Shown: positions 1 to 7,861, counted from the first letter of the stretch. The stretch is DNA of 64,000 bases from an uncultured Paracoccaceae bacterium (GCA_905182105.1 CAJJAR010000025.1:56163-120162), one strand, 5' to 3'. Notes: a model not told the origin generated them from the sequence alone. Translations and numbers: made by a program.

Positions 1-193
1 ATGCTGCGCTGGCAGATGCGACGTCTTCGTCAGCTGCGCGAAGTAGGGCGCGATTCTGTTCTAGCAGTCCACTGTGATTGTATGCGCTGACCAATGCATC
101 AGCCAAAGTTTCAGAGTGGGCTGTCGTTGTCATCAAGCTAAGTGAGATACCAAGAGCGAAAAGTTGAAGTGGCTTTTTGAACAGGATTTTCAT
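1..193 (-). CDS. TolC family outer membrane protein, N-terminal part only
   Basis: Reading the minus strand from the ATG at 193 gives MKILFKKPLQLFALGIS and onward: a basic N-terminus, a hydrophobic stretch and a likely signal-peptide cleavage after THAHS-like residues (TTAHS), then ETLADALVSAYNHSGLLEQN. The ETLxDALxxAYxxxxxL pattern is the opening of TolC-type outer membrane efflux proteins, which form the trimeric channel of type I secretion and RND pumps. GGAG lies a few bases before the ATG. The gene runs off the left edge after about 64 codons, so only the signal peptide and the first helix are seen. Confidence 0.75.
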   Translation of the reverse strand, partial: MKILFKKPLQLFALGISLSLMTTTAHSETLADALVSAYNHSGLLEQNRALLRAADEDVASASAA

Positions 194-485
194 TTATTTC
201 TCCGTCGGCTTTGCGAATTCGGCTGGTGCGTAACAATAGATATAGGAGGTGTTCGCGTTATTACGACTCAGGACGCCATTTACGAAAGGGTACCCTGTAT
301 CTTGTGGTGCCTACAATGTTTACCAACCAGATAAAGGGAAAGATCGCAAAGAATTGGTTAACAAAAAAGGGTTTTGAGCAGAAAATCGCAAACATCATGA
401 CAATTTGCAGCGCAAATTGGTGTTTTTCATCGTGAGTTATAAAAACGCAGAACAACTGTGCAGCGGTGCACGAAAAAGGTCCAAA
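194..485. other. Intergenic region between trmD end and tolC start
   Basis: No coding region is convincing here. It is AT-richer than the flanking genes and contains runs of A and T. It must hold the tolC promoter on the minus strand and any trmD terminator, but no hairpin with a clear T tract and no clean -35/-10 pair stands out. Confidence 0.5.
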
Positions 486-1271
486 TCAATCGGTGAGTTT
501 TGCCCACAGATCAGGACGGCGTGCTTTGGTGATCTCATGCGACATTTCGCGACGCCATGCTTCGATCCTTGCATGATTTCCTGACATCAAGACATCGGGG
601 ATTTTGTGCCCCATCCACTCTGCAGGTTTGGTATACTGAGGGTGCTCAAGCAAACCGTTTGAGTGGCTTTCTTCAACGGCACTGTCCGCGTTCCCCAGAA
701 CACCTGGCAACAAACGCACTGTGGCATCAATCATGGCTTGGGCCGCAATTTCACCGCCGGTCATCACGAAGTCACCAAGGGACACTTCCATCACGCCGTA
801 GTGTTGCAGTACACGTTCATCGACACCCTCAAAGCGGCCACATAGAACCGTAACGCCATCACACCGTGCCCAATTGCGCGCCATCTCTTGATCAAAGCGG
901 CGTCCGCGTGGGGACATATAAACCAACGGCACATTGCCTTTGCTCTGGTGTTGTACAGCTTCAATCGCAGGGCCAATCACATCGGCGCGCAACACCATGC
1001 CAGCGCCACCGCCCGCAGGGGTGTCATCGACATTGCGGTGCTTGGTCAAGCCGTGGCTGCGCAGGTCATGGGTGTGCAGCTGCCACTTGCCGTCTTTCAA
1101 CGCGCGGCCCGTCAGGCTTTCACCCAAGACGCCTGGAAAGGCATTGGGGAACAGCGTCATAATACGCGCCTGCCAAACGCCTGCCAACTCCTCATCGCCA
1201 TCCATCAAGGACCGTGGTGTCAGTGTCGGGCGAATAGTTTTACGCCCGTGCGACTTTGGGTTACCGGTCAT
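486..1271 (-). CDS. trmD: tRNA (guanine(37)-N1)-methyltransferase TrmD
   Basis: TrmD transfers a methyl group from SAM to N1 of G37, next to the anticodon, in a subset of tRNAs and prevents +1 frameshifting. The 261-residue protein carries the SPOUT trefoil-knot signature: LCGRFEGVDER at about 143-153 and GDFVMTGGE at about 166-174, followed by the PGVLGN and HPQYTKP segments typical of the family. The start MTGNPKSHGR fits roseobacter TrmD proteins, which have an N-terminal extension before the TLFP motif. It is the last gene of the rpsP-rimM-trmD run; rplS is not in the window. The frame stays open upstream of the ATG and encodes remnants of the preceding pseudogene, so an in-frame extension without a start codon exists. 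Confidence 0.95.
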   Translation of the reverse strand: MTGNPKSHGRKTIRPTLTPRSLMDGDEELAGVWQARIMTLFPNAFPGVLGESLTGRALKDGKWQLHTHDLRSHGLTKHRNVDDTPAGGGAGMVLRADVIGPAIEAVQHQSKGNVPLVYMSPRGRRFDQEMARNWARCDGVTVLCGRFEGVDERVLQHYGVMEVSLGDFVMTGGEIAAQAMIDATVRLLPGVLGNADSAVEESHSNGLLEHPQYTKPAEWMGHKIPDVLMSGNHARIEAWRREMSHEITKARRPDLWAKLTD

Positions 1272-2052
1272 TTTTCTGGCCTCTGCGAGAATGATTTGCT
1301 TGGCTGCTTTGCGTTCGCAATGGTCCGCATATGCACGGTTTACTTCCAGTAAGGCAAGTAAAACAATCTTATCCAGTCGTTCGTTATGAATAGGTTGAGG
1401 AACGATTTTTTCGAGCAGGCTTGGGGATATATCGCACAGGTCAAAAACAGATCCGCTGGGCCCAGCCTTAGGCCGCCACAGTCCTCAAGGGCGGTATGGA
1501 GCACTGCGACGTTTACCTGTTTTCGCACCGCCTTTATGGTTGTTTCACAGTCAGCGGCTCTCTCATGGGTCTTTGTAAAGGCGTCATAGTCCATGTTCAT
1601 GGATGAGGATTTGACGTGTTCCCAATAGGCGCTTTGCAACCAGCTGTCAGGTCCGCGTGTCAAAAGTAAATGACCTGTTCAATATTGGAAAAATATGCAG
1701 TTATTTCAGCGCAGTATCGTGACAGTAAAATGGGGATTACGCTTTAGTATGCCAGTTCGCCGCGCCCTGGCATATGGCCTGAGAATTCTTCGGCAGATAG
1801 CAAAAGCGCGCGTTTGGGCATCGCGACTAAGTCATCAAGGATGGCACCAAAACGCGTTGTGGCTTTGACCAATATTCGATCGTAACGCCACGTTGAATAG
1901 CCATTGGCTGCATGCATTAAGTTCCGCATTTGCCCCTTAAGGCGCATTGCCAATTCTGGCTGTAGAGGCGGACGATTTGCCTAAAAAACCTGTTGAACAG
2001 AGAACGTGCCTGTTTTGTGGAAACCCGCGTGTATGATGATCTTGCGTGGCAT
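1272..2052 (-). pseudogene. Decayed sulfotransferase-like gene between rimM and trmD
   Basis: From the ATG at 2052 the minus strand reads MPRKIIIHAGFHKTGT, the 5'-phosphosulfate-binding loop style (HxGxxKTGT) of sulfotransferase-like proteins. An in-frame TAG follows after SVQQVF; the same frame resumes with ANRPPLQPELAMRLKGQ and ends in SAEEFSGHMPGRGELAY with a TAA. A frameshift near 1665 leads to TRGPDSWLQSAYWEHVKSSS, and a second near 1440 leads to LCDISPSLLEKIVPQP and ALLEVNRAYADHCERKAAK, which is in the trmD frame. At least two stops and two frameshifts make it non-functional. The surviving pieces are collinear, so this is recent decay rather than rearrangement. I recognise the family from similar roseobacter proteins; the substrate is unknown. 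Confidence 0.8.
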
Positions 2053-2095
2053 CAAAGTCCAGCGCGCGCAGTAAGGGTTTCACCGCGCCACACGA

Positions 2096-2602
2096 TTAGA
2101 ATAGGCCGTCAGGGGGGTCTGCGATGATGCGGCCTGTGTCCAAATCGACAGTTGGAATGACCGCGAGACTGAAGGGAACTAAAACCGTTGCAGAACTGTC
2201 AGGCAGTTGCACTTCAAGCAGGTCGCCAGCGCCGTGATTTTGTACTGACTTCACAGTGCCAAGGGTCACGCCGCCTGTATCTAGAACCTGCAAACCAGTG
2301 AGGTCTGAGTGGTAGTATTCGTCGTCTGGTAGGCTAGGCAGCTGATCGCGACGGGCGTAGAGTTGTACACCCTTCATTGCGTCTGCTTGTTCCTTTGTGG
2401 ATATCTCGGGCATGCGGATCACAAAGCCACCTTTGACCGCGCGCACAATGGCGATGGTGTATGAACCAGTCCCATCTTCGCGGGTGAGGGGGCTATAGGT
2501 TTCAATGTCTTCTGCGATTGCGCAAAAGCTCTTGATGCGTAGCTCCCCGTTGACGCCATAAGAGCCGCCGATGCTACCGACACAGATCAATTCGTTGCTC
2601 AT
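2096..2602 (-). CDS. rimM: Ribosome maturation factor RimM
   Basis: RimM binds ribosomal protein S19 and helps assemble the head of the 30S subunit. The 168-residue protein starts [20 protein letters not shown], which contains the family's G-x-HG-hxGE-like motif near the N-terminus, and the C-terminal PRC-barrel has [17 protein letters not shown] and [12 protein letters not shown]. The start at 2602 is chosen because AAAGGA precedes it at good spacing and because it overlaps the stop of the small upstream gene (AAATGA), suggesting translational coupling. An alternative in-frame start further upstream would overlap that small gene and lacks family similarity. Confidence 0.93.
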   Translation of the reverse strand: MSNELICVGSIGGSYGVNGELRIKSFCAIAEDIETYSPLTREDGTGSYTIAIVRAVKGGFVIRMPEISTKEQADAMKGVQLYARRDQLPSLPDDEYYHSDLTGLQVLDTGGVTLGTVKSVQNHGAGDLLEVQLPDSSATVLVPFSLAVIPTVDLDTGRIIADPPDGLF

Positions 2603-2742
2603 TTTGTTATTCCTTTGCAAAGTCCTGCGTCCATATCTCCGCCTAGTGTGGCACATCGTTCAGAGGTTTGGCTACGTTCATAAAACTGCCCAGCTACAAA
2701 GGCGAGTAGAACAAAGATTATTAAGCGCATCAATCTGAACAT
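2599..2742 (-). CDS. Small membrane protein (47 aa) coupled to rimM
   Basis: A short frame between bluB and rimM starts at the ATG at 2742 ([20 protein letters not shown]) and ends in a TGA that overlaps the rimM ATG. The first 20 residues form one hydrophobic segment; the rest contains two cysteines ([16 protein letters not shown]) like small periplasmic tails. It sits 7 bases after the bluB stop. The layout (one helix, then a CxxxGGxxxxxxC pattern) and its tight packing between real genes argue that it is expressed. The function is unknown; small proteins of this type occur in other roseobacters as far as I recall. Confidence 0.7.
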   Translation of the reverse strand: MFRLMRLIIFVLLAFVAGQFYERSQTSERCATLGGDMDAGLCKGITK

Positions 2743-2749
2743 TGGGACC

Positions 2750-3379
2750 TCAACGGGTTTCTATGGGCAGGGCCGCGCGGCGGGTTTCCCAGCCAGCGGT
2801 TTCTAATTCGGGTGTGGTCGAGTTGGCTTCGGGCCAACCGATACACAAGTAAGCGATAAGGGACCAATCCTGAGGGATGTCCAGATCGGTACATAGTTTT
2901 GGGGCATCCAAAATGGAAACCCACCCCATACCTAAACCATGGGAACGGGCATGTAGCCACATCAGATTGATCGCACCCACAACAGAATAGCGGCGCATTT
3001 CTGGCATAGTTGTCGCGCCAAGGTCGGAGCCTTTGGTGGTGCTGTCATCGCAGAAAATGGCAATATGTTCAGGGGCTTCAGACATACCGGATAGTTTTAA
3101 TCCCGAATACATAGCAGCTTTTTCACCGTCATACCCATCAAGGGCAGTAGCGTTGGCAGTTTGGTAATTTTCGATAGATTTCTGGCGAAGCTCTGGGGAT
3201 GTGACCCGCACGATGCGCCAAGGTTCCGAAAGGCCCACGGAGGGGGCGAGGTGGAAGGTGTCGAGGCATTGCATCAGCAACGACTCGTCCACCGGATCGC
3301 TGCGAAAGCGGCGCACGTCGCGCCGCCATCGCATCAGTTGCGATAGATCGGTTCGGAAGCTGTCCGAAAACGCTTCCAT
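2750..3379 (-). CDS. bluB: 5,6-dimethylbenzimidazole synthase BluB
   Basis: BluB cleaves reduced FMN with oxygen to make 5,6-dimethylbenzimidazole, the lower ligand of vitamin B12. The 209-residue protein has the nitroreductase-like fold: RWRRDVRRFRSDPV at about 17-30, the HLAPSVGLSEPWRIV segment, MPEMRRYSVVGAINLMWLHARSHGLGMGWVS, and CIGWPE near the C-terminus. These match BluB rather than general nitroreductases. It lies 8 bases after rpsP and before the small protein and rimM, so a cofactor gene is embedded in a ribosome-related operon. Other B12 genes are at 18-20 kb and 54 kb. Confidence 0.92.
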   Translation of the reverse strand: MEAFSDSFRTDLSQLMRWRRDVRRFRSDPVDESLLMQCLDTFHLAPSVGLSEPWRIVRVTSPELRQKSIENYQTANATALDGYDGEKAAMYSGLKLSGMSEAPEHIAIFCDDSTTKGSDLGATTMPEMRRYSVVGAINLMWLHARSHGLGMGWVSILDAPKLCTDLDIPQDWSLIAYLCIGWPEANSTTPELETAGWETRRAALPIETR

Positions 3380-3387
3380 AACCGGTC

Positions 3388-3786
3388 TTATTCTGCTGCT
3401 GCTTCTTCAGCAGGAGCTTCAACAGGTGCGGCTGCGGCTTCAGCGGCTGCTTCTGCTTTAGCTGCTTTTTCTTCCGCGCGCTCAACGGCTTTCTTGTGTG
3501 GAGCACCCTTCTTAGGGTTGTTGCGCTCTGTTTTTGGAACAACGCCAGCAGCTTCTAGCATACGTGCGATACGGTCAGTTGGCTGTGCGCCTTGGCCCAA
3601 CCAGTACTGAACGCGTTCCATGTTCATTTTCACGCGCTCTTCGCTGTCTTTAGCCAAAAGTGGGTTGTATGTGCCCAATTTTTCGATGAAGCGACCATCG
3701 CGTGGCATGCGGCTGTCAGCAGCTACGATGCGGTAAAATGGACGTTTCTTAGAGCCACCACGGGCCAAACGGATTTTCATAGACAT
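3388..3786 (-). CDS. rpsP: 30S ribosomal protein S16
   Basis: The N-terminus [20 protein letters not shown] and the segments [19 protein letters not shown] and [11 protein letters not shown] are diagnostic of S16, a primary 16S rRNA-binding protein of the 30S body. The 132-residue protein is longer than the usual 80-90 because of a C-terminal tail rich in Ala, Glu and Lys (about residues 100-132), common in alphaproteobacterial S16. The start could be the second Met (MKIRL). It precedes bluB by 8 bases and follows the chorismate mutase gene by 19. Confidence 0.97.
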   Translation of the reverse strand: MSMKIRLARGGSKKRPFYRIVAADSRMPRDGRFIEKLGTYNPLLAKDSEERVKMNMERVQYWLGQGAQPTDRIARMLEAAGVVPKTERNNPKKGAPHKKAVERAEEKAAKAEAAAEAAAAPVEAPAEEAAAE

Positions 3787-3805
3787 ATTGTTGTTTCCTT
3801 AGGTT

Positions 3806-4102
3806 TTATTCTTGATGTGTTTTGTGATGCTGAATGACTTCAGCGATGATGAAGTGGAGTAACTTCTTGGCAAAATCGGGGTCCAAGTCGGCCCGATTGG
3901 CCAAATCTTCTAGCCGTGCGATCTGTGTTGCCTCGCGGGCGGGATCGGACGGGGGAAGGTCGTGTTCGGCTTTGAGTTTGCCCACAGATTGTGTGTGTTT
4001 GAAACGTTCGCCAAGAGTATAGATCATGATCGCATCAAGGCGATCAATGCTTTCGCGGTGGCTCTTTAGGACCTCTGCTGCACGGGTGACTGCGTCAGAC
4101 AT
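3806..4102 (-). CDS. Chorismate mutase, AroQ type
   Basis: A 98-residue all-helical protein with RESIDRLDAIMIYTLGERF near the N-terminus and VGKLKAEHDLPPSDPARE in the middle, the layout of AroQ-class chorismate mutases that convert chorismate to prephenate for Phe and Tyr synthesis. The active-site Arg and Lys residues of the family are visible (R in the first helix, K in VGKLK). The start at 4102 is preceded by GGAGG, so the longer upstream extension is rejected. It sits between the NIPSNAP gene and rpsP. Some proteins of this short type act as isochorismate-pyruvate lyases, so the exact reaction is not certain. Confidence 0.88.
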   Translation of the reverse strand: MSDAVTRAAEVLKSHRESIDRLDAIMIYTLGERFKHTQSVGKLKAEHDLPPSDPAREATQIARLEDLANRADLDPDFAKKLLHFIIAEVIQHHKTHQE

Positions 4103-4189
4103 AACGGCCTCCAAATGCTGAAAATACAACGTCGGTATTACGTCGGTATAGTGTCGGTGTTGCGTAGGTGAACTGTACATATGCAAACA

Positions 4190-4525
4190 TTAGATAAGCC
4201 CCAATTCAGTGGGGCTTGCGCCATCCAATAGTGGACGGGTGAAGGTGCGATCATAGGACAGGATGCACTTTGTCTTCACTGCATAAGCATAGGCGGCCTG
4301 ACATTCTGGGTCAGCGTCCATGCGTGTGCGATAATTTTCACAGGCCGCAAGCGACGCAAAAGAAAACATGCACCAGGCTTTGTTGTTCGCGCCTTCATGA
4401 GGCAAGAAATAGCCGTGGTGTGTACCACCCATTTTGTTGACCAAATAGATCCAGGCTTTTGAATAGGTTTCAAAAGCCTCCAGCTGAGCTGGGTCGGTCT
4501 TATATGTTTGCGTACAGGTGATCAT
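4190..4525 (-). CDS. NIPSNAP family protein
   Basis: A 111-residue protein starting MITCTQTYKTDPAQLEAFE with the features of the NIPSNAP dimeric alpha-beta barrel family: a short beta strand, a helix ending in FETYSKAW, then GGTHHGYFLPHEGANNKAWCMFSFASLAACENYR. The family has no agreed biochemical role. Its ATG overlaps the ffh stop (ATGA), so it is translationally coupled to ffh, and it is followed by the chorismate mutase gene after 87 bases. Confidence 0.8.
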   Translation of the reverse strand: MITCTQTYKTDPAQLEAFETYSKAWIYLVNKMGGTHHGYFLPHEGANNKAWCMFSFASLAACENYRTRMDADPECQAAYAYAVKTKCILSYDRTFTRPLLDGASPTELGLI

Positions 4526-6039
4526 TTCTTCTTCCCGAAACCAGAAAGACTGGATGGCAGACCCATGCCGCTGCCCATTCCACCAAGACCGGACATCTTG
4601 CCGCCAAGTTGCTTGGCCGCTGCTTCAAGTGCTGCAGGGTCCATTTGGGACGGGTCCATGCCAGCAGGCATTCCGCCACCAGTACCGCTACCGCCCATCA
4701 TGCCCTTCATGGCTTGTTTCAGCATGCCGCCTTTGCCCATTTTGCCCATCTTTTTCATCATATCGGACATCTGGCGCTGCATCTTCACAAGTTTGTTCAG
4801 ATCAGACACCTGCATGCCGGCACCTTTGGCGATCCGCTTTTTGCGGGAGGCCTGAAGAAGGGCAGGGTTGGCGCATTCTTTTTTGGTCATGGACTGGATC
4901 AAGGCGATTTGCTGTTTCAGCACCTTGTCGTCAAAACCGGCCTTTTCGACCTGCTTTGCCATTTTACCCATGCCGGGCATCATGCCCATCATGCCTTGCA
5001 TGCCGCCCATTTGGATCATTTGCTCAAGCTGCATCTTAAGGTCGTTCATATTGAACTGACCTTTGGCCATTCGCTTCATCATGCGCTCGGCTTGTTCGGC
5101 CTCGATCGTGTCTTGGGCTTTTTCAACAAGGGCAACGATGTCACCCATGCCAAGGATACGGCCAGCGATGCGTTCAGGTTCGAACGTTTCAAGGGCGTCC
5201 ATCTTTTCGCCAAGACCGACAAATTTGATTGGCTTGCCAGTAACCGCACGCATGGACAATGCAGCACCACCGCGACCATCACCGTCCATACGGGTGAGGA
5301 CAACACCAGAAATGCCAATACGCTGGTCAAAGTTTTCTGCGGTTTGCACTGCGTCTTGACCTGTTAGACCATCGACAACCAGCAATGTCTCGCGGGGGTT
5401 TGCAACGTCGCGAACGGCTTCGACCTGTTGCATCAACTCTTCGTCGATGGACAAGCGACCCGCAGTGTCGAGCATATAAACGTCGTAACCGCCCATGTTC
5501 GCTTGGGTCTTGGCGCGTTTAGCGATGGATACGGGATCTTCGCCTTTGACGATTGGCAATGTGTCCACACCAATTTGAACGCCCAATATCTGCAGCTGTT
5601 CCATCGCAGCCGGACGGTTCACGTCGAGAGAGGCCATAAGGACCTTTTTGCCCTCGCGCTCTTTCAGACGTTTCGCCAGCTTTGCAGTTGTTGTTGTCTT
5701 ACCTGAACCTTGCAGACCAACCATCAAGATTGGGGCAGGTGGGCTATCAATCTTTAGGTGGCCTGGTTCGCCTTCACCCTTAAGGGTGTCGATCAGTGCA
5801 TCGTGCACGATCTTGACGACCTGTTGACCTGGCGTCACAGATTTTGTGACCGCTTGGCCTGTTGCCTTGTCTTGGACAGCTTTTACAAAATTAGTGGCAA
5901 CAGAAAGAGAAACGTCGGCCTCAAGCAGGGCAACACGTACTTCGCGCAGGGCTGTTTTGACGTCTTCGTCAGACAGCGCACCTTGTTTTGTCAGTCGGTC
6001 AAAGACGCCGGAAAGGCGGTCGGATAGATTTTCAAACAT
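4522..6039 (-). CDS. ffh: Signal recognition particle protein Ffh
   Basis: Ffh is the GTPase of the signal recognition particle; with 4.5S RNA it binds signal sequences on the ribosome and targets inner-membrane proteins to FtsY. The 505 residues comprise the helical N domain, the G domain with P-loop GLQGSGKTTT at about 108-117, the DTAGRLSIDEELM segment and TRMDGDGRGGAAL, and a C-terminal methionine-rich M domain. The tail (about 430-505) is very rich in Met and Gly, as in other roseobacters. The start is followed by the expected MFENLSDRLSGVFDRL. It is the first gene of the minus-strand run ending at trmD. Confidence 0.97.
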   Translation of the reverse strand: MFENLSDRLSGVFDRLTKQGALSDEDVKTALREVRVALLEADVSLSVATNFVKAVQDKATGQAVTKSVTPGQQVVKIVHDALIDTLKGEGEPGHLKIDSPPAPILMVGLQGSGKTTTTAKLAKRLKEREGKKVLMASLDVNRPAAMEQLQILGVQIGVDTLPIVKGEDPVSIAKRAKTQANMGGYDVYMLDTAGRLSIDEELMQQVEAVRDVANPRETLLVVDGLTGQDAVQTAENFDQRIGISGVVLTRMDGDGRGGAALSMRAVTGKPIKFVGLGEKMDALETFEPERIAGRILGMGDIVALVEKAQDTIEAEQAERMMKRMAKGQFNMNDLKMQLEQMIQMGGMQGMMGMMPGMGKMAKQVEKAGFDDKVLKQQIALIQSMTKKECANPALLQASRKKRIAKGAGMQVSDLNKLVKMQRQMSDMMKKMGKMGKGGMLKQAMKGMMGGSGTGGGMPAGMDPSQMDPAALEAAAKQLGGKMSGLGGMGSGMGLPSSLSGFGKKK

Positions 6040-6109
6040 GCCAAGGCTCCTTTGCCCGATTACTGTTAACCCCTAGATAGGAAGGGGTGGTGACGATTGT
6101 ATCATCACG

Positions 6110-6206
6110 ATGCGAAATACAAAAATACCTCCGTGGGCGCGACGCGCTGACGGAGGGCGATCCTTGATGTAACAAGGACCGGAAGGGCTTATGCTTCCGG
6201 ATGTTG
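6110..6206 (-). ncRNA. Structured small RNA or ffh leader, several hairpins
   Basis: On the minus strand, downstream of the promoter at 6212-6240, three hairpins follow each other: CCGGAAG with CTTCCGG (around 6180-6201), TCCTTG with CAAGGA (around 6160-6180), and CCTCCGT with ACGGAGG (around 6127-6155). The last is followed by TATTTTTGTATTT, which looks like an intrinsic terminator about 75 bases before the ffh ATG. This could be an independent RNA of about 90 nt or an attenuating leader of ffh. It does not show the 4.5S RNA signature (no AGCAGCC beside a GGAA loop) or a 6S-like single long hairpin. The inference rests on structure alone. Confidence 0.45.
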
Positions 6207-6211
6207 ATGAG

Positions 6212-6240
6212 GAATTAGGCTGTGGTGGGGATAGAGTCAA
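6212..6240 (-). promoter_or_regulatory. Sigma70-type promoter upstream of ffh
   Basis: The minus strand reads TTGACT (6235-6240), a 17-base spacer, then TAATTC (6212-6217). Both boxes are close to consensus at ideal spacing. Transcription would start near 6205 and run through the hairpin string toward ffh. This is the best-looking promoter in the window. Confidence 0.65.
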
Positions 6241-6246
6241 CAGTTT

Positions 6247-6282
6247 AAGGGGCAAAGACGTCACTTTGCCCCTTGTTTTTTT
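6247..6282 (+). terminator. Intrinsic terminator, plus-strand orientation
   Basis: AAGGGGCAAAG (6247-6257) pairs perfectly with CTTTGCCCCTT (6264-6274) around a six-base loop, followed on the plus strand by GTTTTTTT. In the minus direction there is no T tract, although it lies just after the azoR pseudogene that is read that way. No plus-strand gene precedes it, so it may end an unannotated plus-strand transcript or insulate the ffh promoter. Confidence 0.7.
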
Positions 6283-6288
6283 ACTGTA

Positions 6289-6864
6289 TTAGGTCGTGAG
6301 TGCGACGATTTGGGTTTGTGCCCCTTTGAGAGCGGCATCAAGATCACCCGCTGTCCCCTCTGCGGCCACAAATGTGACGTCAGTGATTCTGATAAACCCA
6401 AGCATTGTGGTCATATAGGTACTTGCGTGATCCATTGGTGAGCCCCGTGGAACGCCGCCAGATGCGATGACGACAATGGCGCGCTTGCCTTCCATCTATC
6501 CAATGGGGCCTTTTTTATATGTTGAAAAGTGTGGCCCGCGCGACAGACTAGATCAACCCAGGCCTTTAGGCTGGCGGGGATACTGGAGTTATACATTGAA
6601 ACGCCAATGACCAATGTGTCTGAGTCTTTGATTTCTTGGATTAAACTGTCAGAAGTAGTGAGCTTTTCGGCCTTTTGTTCCGTGAGCTGATCAGCAGGAG
6701 TCCAATTTGCCAAGTCATGCTTCGTCAAGCTGTGGCAGGGGTTGTGTGAGTAGATCACGGTGTGTTGTTGGTCCACCCAATTTTTCTACGATTTATGCTG
6801 AAAGCTGGTGTGACACTGATCCGTTTGTCTGGCTAGAGATGTTGATGTGGAGGGTAAGTGTCAT
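6289..6864 (-). pseudogene. azoR: Broken FMN-dependent NADH:quinone reductase/azoreductase (AzoR)
   Basis: From the ATG at 6864 the minus strand reads MTLTLHINISSQTNGSVSHQ, the flavodoxin-like start of AzoR (HINxSxxxxxSVSxxL), then an in-frame TAA after QLSA. Downstream pieces in other frames are typical AzoR: SDSLIQEIKDSDTLVIGVSM, NSSIPASLKAWVDLVCRAG, then after a further frameshift near 6490 EGKRAIVVIASGGVPRGSP and LGFIRITDVTFVAAEG. At least one stop and two frameshifts destroy it. Intact AzoR reduces quinones and azo dyes with NADH. It is divergent from the LysR gene at 6978, the usual arrangement for a regulated azoR. Confidence 0.85.
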
Positions 6865-6977
6865 GTCTGCTCCTTGTGAATGTACTTGTCTGCCCCCTGC
6901 ATAGGGATTGCATATTTGAACGTAAGGCACTTAAATCCACAGCGAGTGTTGGAATTTGCACATGACCGGGAATTGCC

Positions 6978-7853
6978 ATGAACAATTGGGATGAAATCAA
7001 GACCGCCTATCAGGTTGCCCGCATGGGAACAGTGAGTGGTGCCGCCGAAGTATTGGGTGTGCACCATGCGACTGTCATTCGCCATATCGATGCGTTGGAG
7101 GGCCAATTGGGGGTAAAGCTGTTTCAGCGCCACGCCCGTGGGTACACTGCGACTGAAGTGGGCGATGATTTGTTTCGTGTGGCCCAAGCAACGGATGATC
7201 AGTTCAACCAGTTGGTTGGGCGCATCAAGGGACGTGGCACGGATGTGTCGGGTGAGTTGGTTGTGACGTCGCTGGTTTCACTGGCCCCACGCATGGCACC
7301 GTTGTTGGTGGCTTTTCAGCAGGCCCACCCCGATGTTCTGATCCGCTATTTGACGGGCGAGCGGTTGTTTCGTTTGGAATACGGCGAGGCACATGTGGCT
7401 ATTCGTGCAGGCAATGCGCCGGATCAACCGGACAACGTGGTGCAACCTTTCGTGCGTCAGCGCATGGGGCTTTATGCCAGCAAGGATTATGTTGAAAGTA
7501 ATGGAGTGCCCAAAGATGTCGCCGATTGCGCTAAGCATAGGTTTGTGGGGCATGATGACGACAGTCGCGCGCCGTTCAACAAATGGCTGCGGGAAAAGGT
7601 ACCTGAGGCCGCGCTGACCTTTCGCAGCACAGATGGCCGGGCACTTGAACAAGCGATTCGTGCGGGTGCGGGGATTGGATTCTTTCCCGTCAGTGACGCG
7701 CCAGCAAACCCCGATTTAATTGAAGTATTCCCTCACCAAGATGAGTGGTCTGCTCCATTGTGGTTGGTCACCCACGTTGATTTGCACCGGACAACCAAGG
7801 TGCAGGCCTTTGTGAACTTCCTGAAAGAACATTCCAAAGATTGGTACATGTGA
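6978..7853 (+). CDS. LysR family transcriptional regulator
   Basis: A 291-residue protein with an N-terminal winged helix-turn-helix (about residues 1-62: WDEIKTAYQVARMGTVSGAA, LGVHHATVIRHIDALEGQLG, KLFQRHARGYTAT) and a C-terminal periplasmic-binding-like effector domain. The ATG at 6978 is the natural start. It is divergent from the azoR pseudogene, which it may once have controlled in response to quinones or related compounds; that is inference from arrangement. Its stop lies 9 bases before the start of the EamA transporter gene, so it is probably co-transcribed with the exporter. Confidence 0.88.
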   Translation: MNNWDEIKTAYQVARMGTVSGAAEVLGVHHATVIRHIDALEGQLGVKLFQRHARGYTATEVGDDLFRVAQATDDQFNQLVGRIKGRGTDVSGELVVTSLVSLAPRMAPLLVAFQQAHPDVLIRYLTGERLFRLEYGEAHVAIRAGNAPDQPDNVVQPFVRQRMGLYASKDYVESNGVPKDVADCAKHRFVGHDDDSRAPFNKWLREKVPEAALTFRSTDGRALEQAIRAGAGIGFFPVSDAPANPDLIEVFPHQDEWSAPLWLVTHVDLHRTTKVQAFVNFLKEHSKDWYM

Positions 7854-7861
7854 GGATGGGG

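Noticed and set aside
4119..4165. Short direct repeats of CGTCGGTAT/GTGTCGGTGT type upstream of the chorismate mutase gene
   Set aside because: Three imperfect copies of only 8-9 bases; too short and degenerate to claim a regulatory array.
4609..5367. Long open frame (252 codons) antisense to ffh
   Set aside because: It is the His/Leu-rich mirror of the Met- and Lys-rich Ffh domain; no start site or family similarity.
6100..6206. 4.5S (SRP) RNA gene next to ffh
   Set aside because: The hairpins lack the conserved GGAA loop with AGCAGCC partner strand and the single long-stem shape of SRP RNA.
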